DNA of 64,000 nucleotides from Batkoa obscura (lineage: Eukaryota > Entomophthoromycota > Entomophthoromycetes > Entomophthorales > Batkoaceae), in NCBI GenBank assembly GCA_030770535.1, contig JASVEC010000019.1:917719-981718 (forward strand), in the 5' to 3' direction. Positions 63,262 through 64,000 of this stretch are shown here, in pieces. How positions within the stretch are numbered: the first letter of the stretch is position 1; each line of letters begins with the position of its first letter. Both the position numbers and the translations under genes were made by a program. The notes beneath the pieces are model-generated. The model was not told the DNA's origin and searched no databases. It worked only from the letters and a program-made list of their open reading frames with translations.

Positions 63262-64000
63262 GGGTTAGGGTTAGGGTTAGGGTTAGGGTTAGGGTTAGGG
63301 TTAGGGTTAGGGTTAGGGTTAGGGTTAGGGTTAGGGTTAGGGTTAGGGTTAGGGTTAGGGTTAGGGTTAGGGTTAGGGTTAGGGTTAGGGTTAGGGTTAG
63401 GGTTAGGGTTAGGGTTAGGGTTAGGGTTAGGGTTAGGGTTAGGGTTAGGGTTAGGGTTAGGGTTAGGGTTAGGGTTAGGGTTAGGGTTAGGGTTAGGGTT
63501 AGGGTTAGGGTTAGGGTTAGGGTTAGGGTTAGGGTTAGGGTTAGGGTTAGGGTTAGGGTTAGGGTTAGGGTTAGGGTTAGGGTTAGGGTTAGGGTTAGGG
63601 TTAGGGTTAGGGTTAGGGTTAGGGTTAGGGTTAGGGTTAGGGTTAGGGTTAGGGTTAGGGTTAGGGTTAGGGTTAGGGTTAGGGTTAGGGTTAGGGTTAG
63701 GGTTAGGGTTAGGGTTAGGGTTAGGGTTAGGGTTAGGGTTAGGGTTAGGGTTAGGGTTAGGGTTAGGGTTAGGGTTAGGGTTAGGGTTAGGGTTAGGGTT
63801 AGGGTTAGGGTTAGGGTTAGGGTTAGGGTTAGGGTTAGGGTTAGGGTTAGGGTTAGGGTTAGGGTTAGGGTTAGGGTTAGGGTTAGGGTTAGGGTTAGGG
63901 TTAGGGTTAGGGTTAGGGTTAGGGTTAGGGTTAGGGTTAGGGTTAGGGTTAGGGTTAGGGTTAGGGTTAGGGTTAGGGTTAGGGTTAGGGTTAGGGTTAG
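63262..64000 (+). repeat. Telomere, (TTAGGG)n
   Basis: About 123 uninterrupted TTAGGG units to the last base of the window, with G-rich strand 5'-to-3' toward the end. This is the right chromosome end in a TTAGGG-type organism. No variant units were noticed. Confidence 0.98.

Noticed and set aside
1-64000. tRNA, rRNA, CRISPR, riboswitch
   Set aside because: Scanning by eye for tRNA T-loop strings, rRNA landmarks and regularly spaced direct repeats found none; the only interspersed repeats are transposons, and CRISPR is not expected in a fungus.

Overview
The window is the right-hand end of a very AT-rich fungal chromosome. It finishes in about 739 bp of uninterrupted TTAGGG repeat (63262-64000) with the G-rich strand running outward. 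Fungal markers are a three-domain Trl1-type tRNA ligase, regulators with the fungal-specific transcription-factor fold, an Inn1/Fic1-like C2 protein, secreted LAP-type M28 aminopeptidases and short introns (42-116 bp). A complex I subunit (NDUFA11 type) argues against anaerobic Neocallimastigomycota. AT richness, TTAGGG telomeres and a phytochelatin synthase would suit an early-diverging filamentous fungus such as Conidiobolus (Entomophthoromycotina); that placement is inference.

Layout. 1-12.8 kb: the tail of an unknown gene, a four-exon phytochelatin synthase, three regulator-like genes without a zinc cluster (two are mosaic paralogues), a GT25-like type II membrane protein and a kinase-like gene lacking the DFG aspartate. 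12.8-33.8 kb: an accessory, gene-poor stretch crowded with small transposons. It holds one unknown gene, a histidine-rich mucin-like wall protein, a secreted cysteine-containing protein, a solo LTR, a full-length but decayed DNA transposon and a 1217-bp piece of that transposon elsewhere. 33.8-48.1 kb: three AAAP amino-acid transporter paralogues and two secreted leucine aminopeptidases around a large Q/N-rich C2 protein. 51.2-61.4 kb: a compact housekeeping block with type I DnaJ, ATG5 (five exons), NDUFA11-like, a PIN-like carrier (six exons), TRL1, ALG13 and a small C2 protein. 61.4-64 kb: a subtelomere with nested MITEs, an LTR abutting the telomere, and the telomere.

The most notable system is a transposon family. 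About 35 copies of a ~98-bp MITE (ends GGGGATGT, 4-bp target duplications, usually ATAT) match both ends of the 2.66-kb transposon at 26335-28991 with the same spacing, so the transposon family is the likely transposase source. The 1217-bp copy at 18875-20091 is bounded by one MITE end and one transposon end and flanked by ATAT, as if the transposase had paired mixed ends. The transposase remnant has an HGK...DGHFG signature that I cannot assign to a named superfamily.

How the genes work together: the aminopeptidases and amino-acid transporters form a plausible peptide-scavenging set, since free amino acids released outside the cell could be taken up or moved between compartments by the carriers. 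The 51-61 kb genes are unrelated housekeeping functions packed closely. Multi-exon models were built by eye from splice signals and reading-frame continuity.
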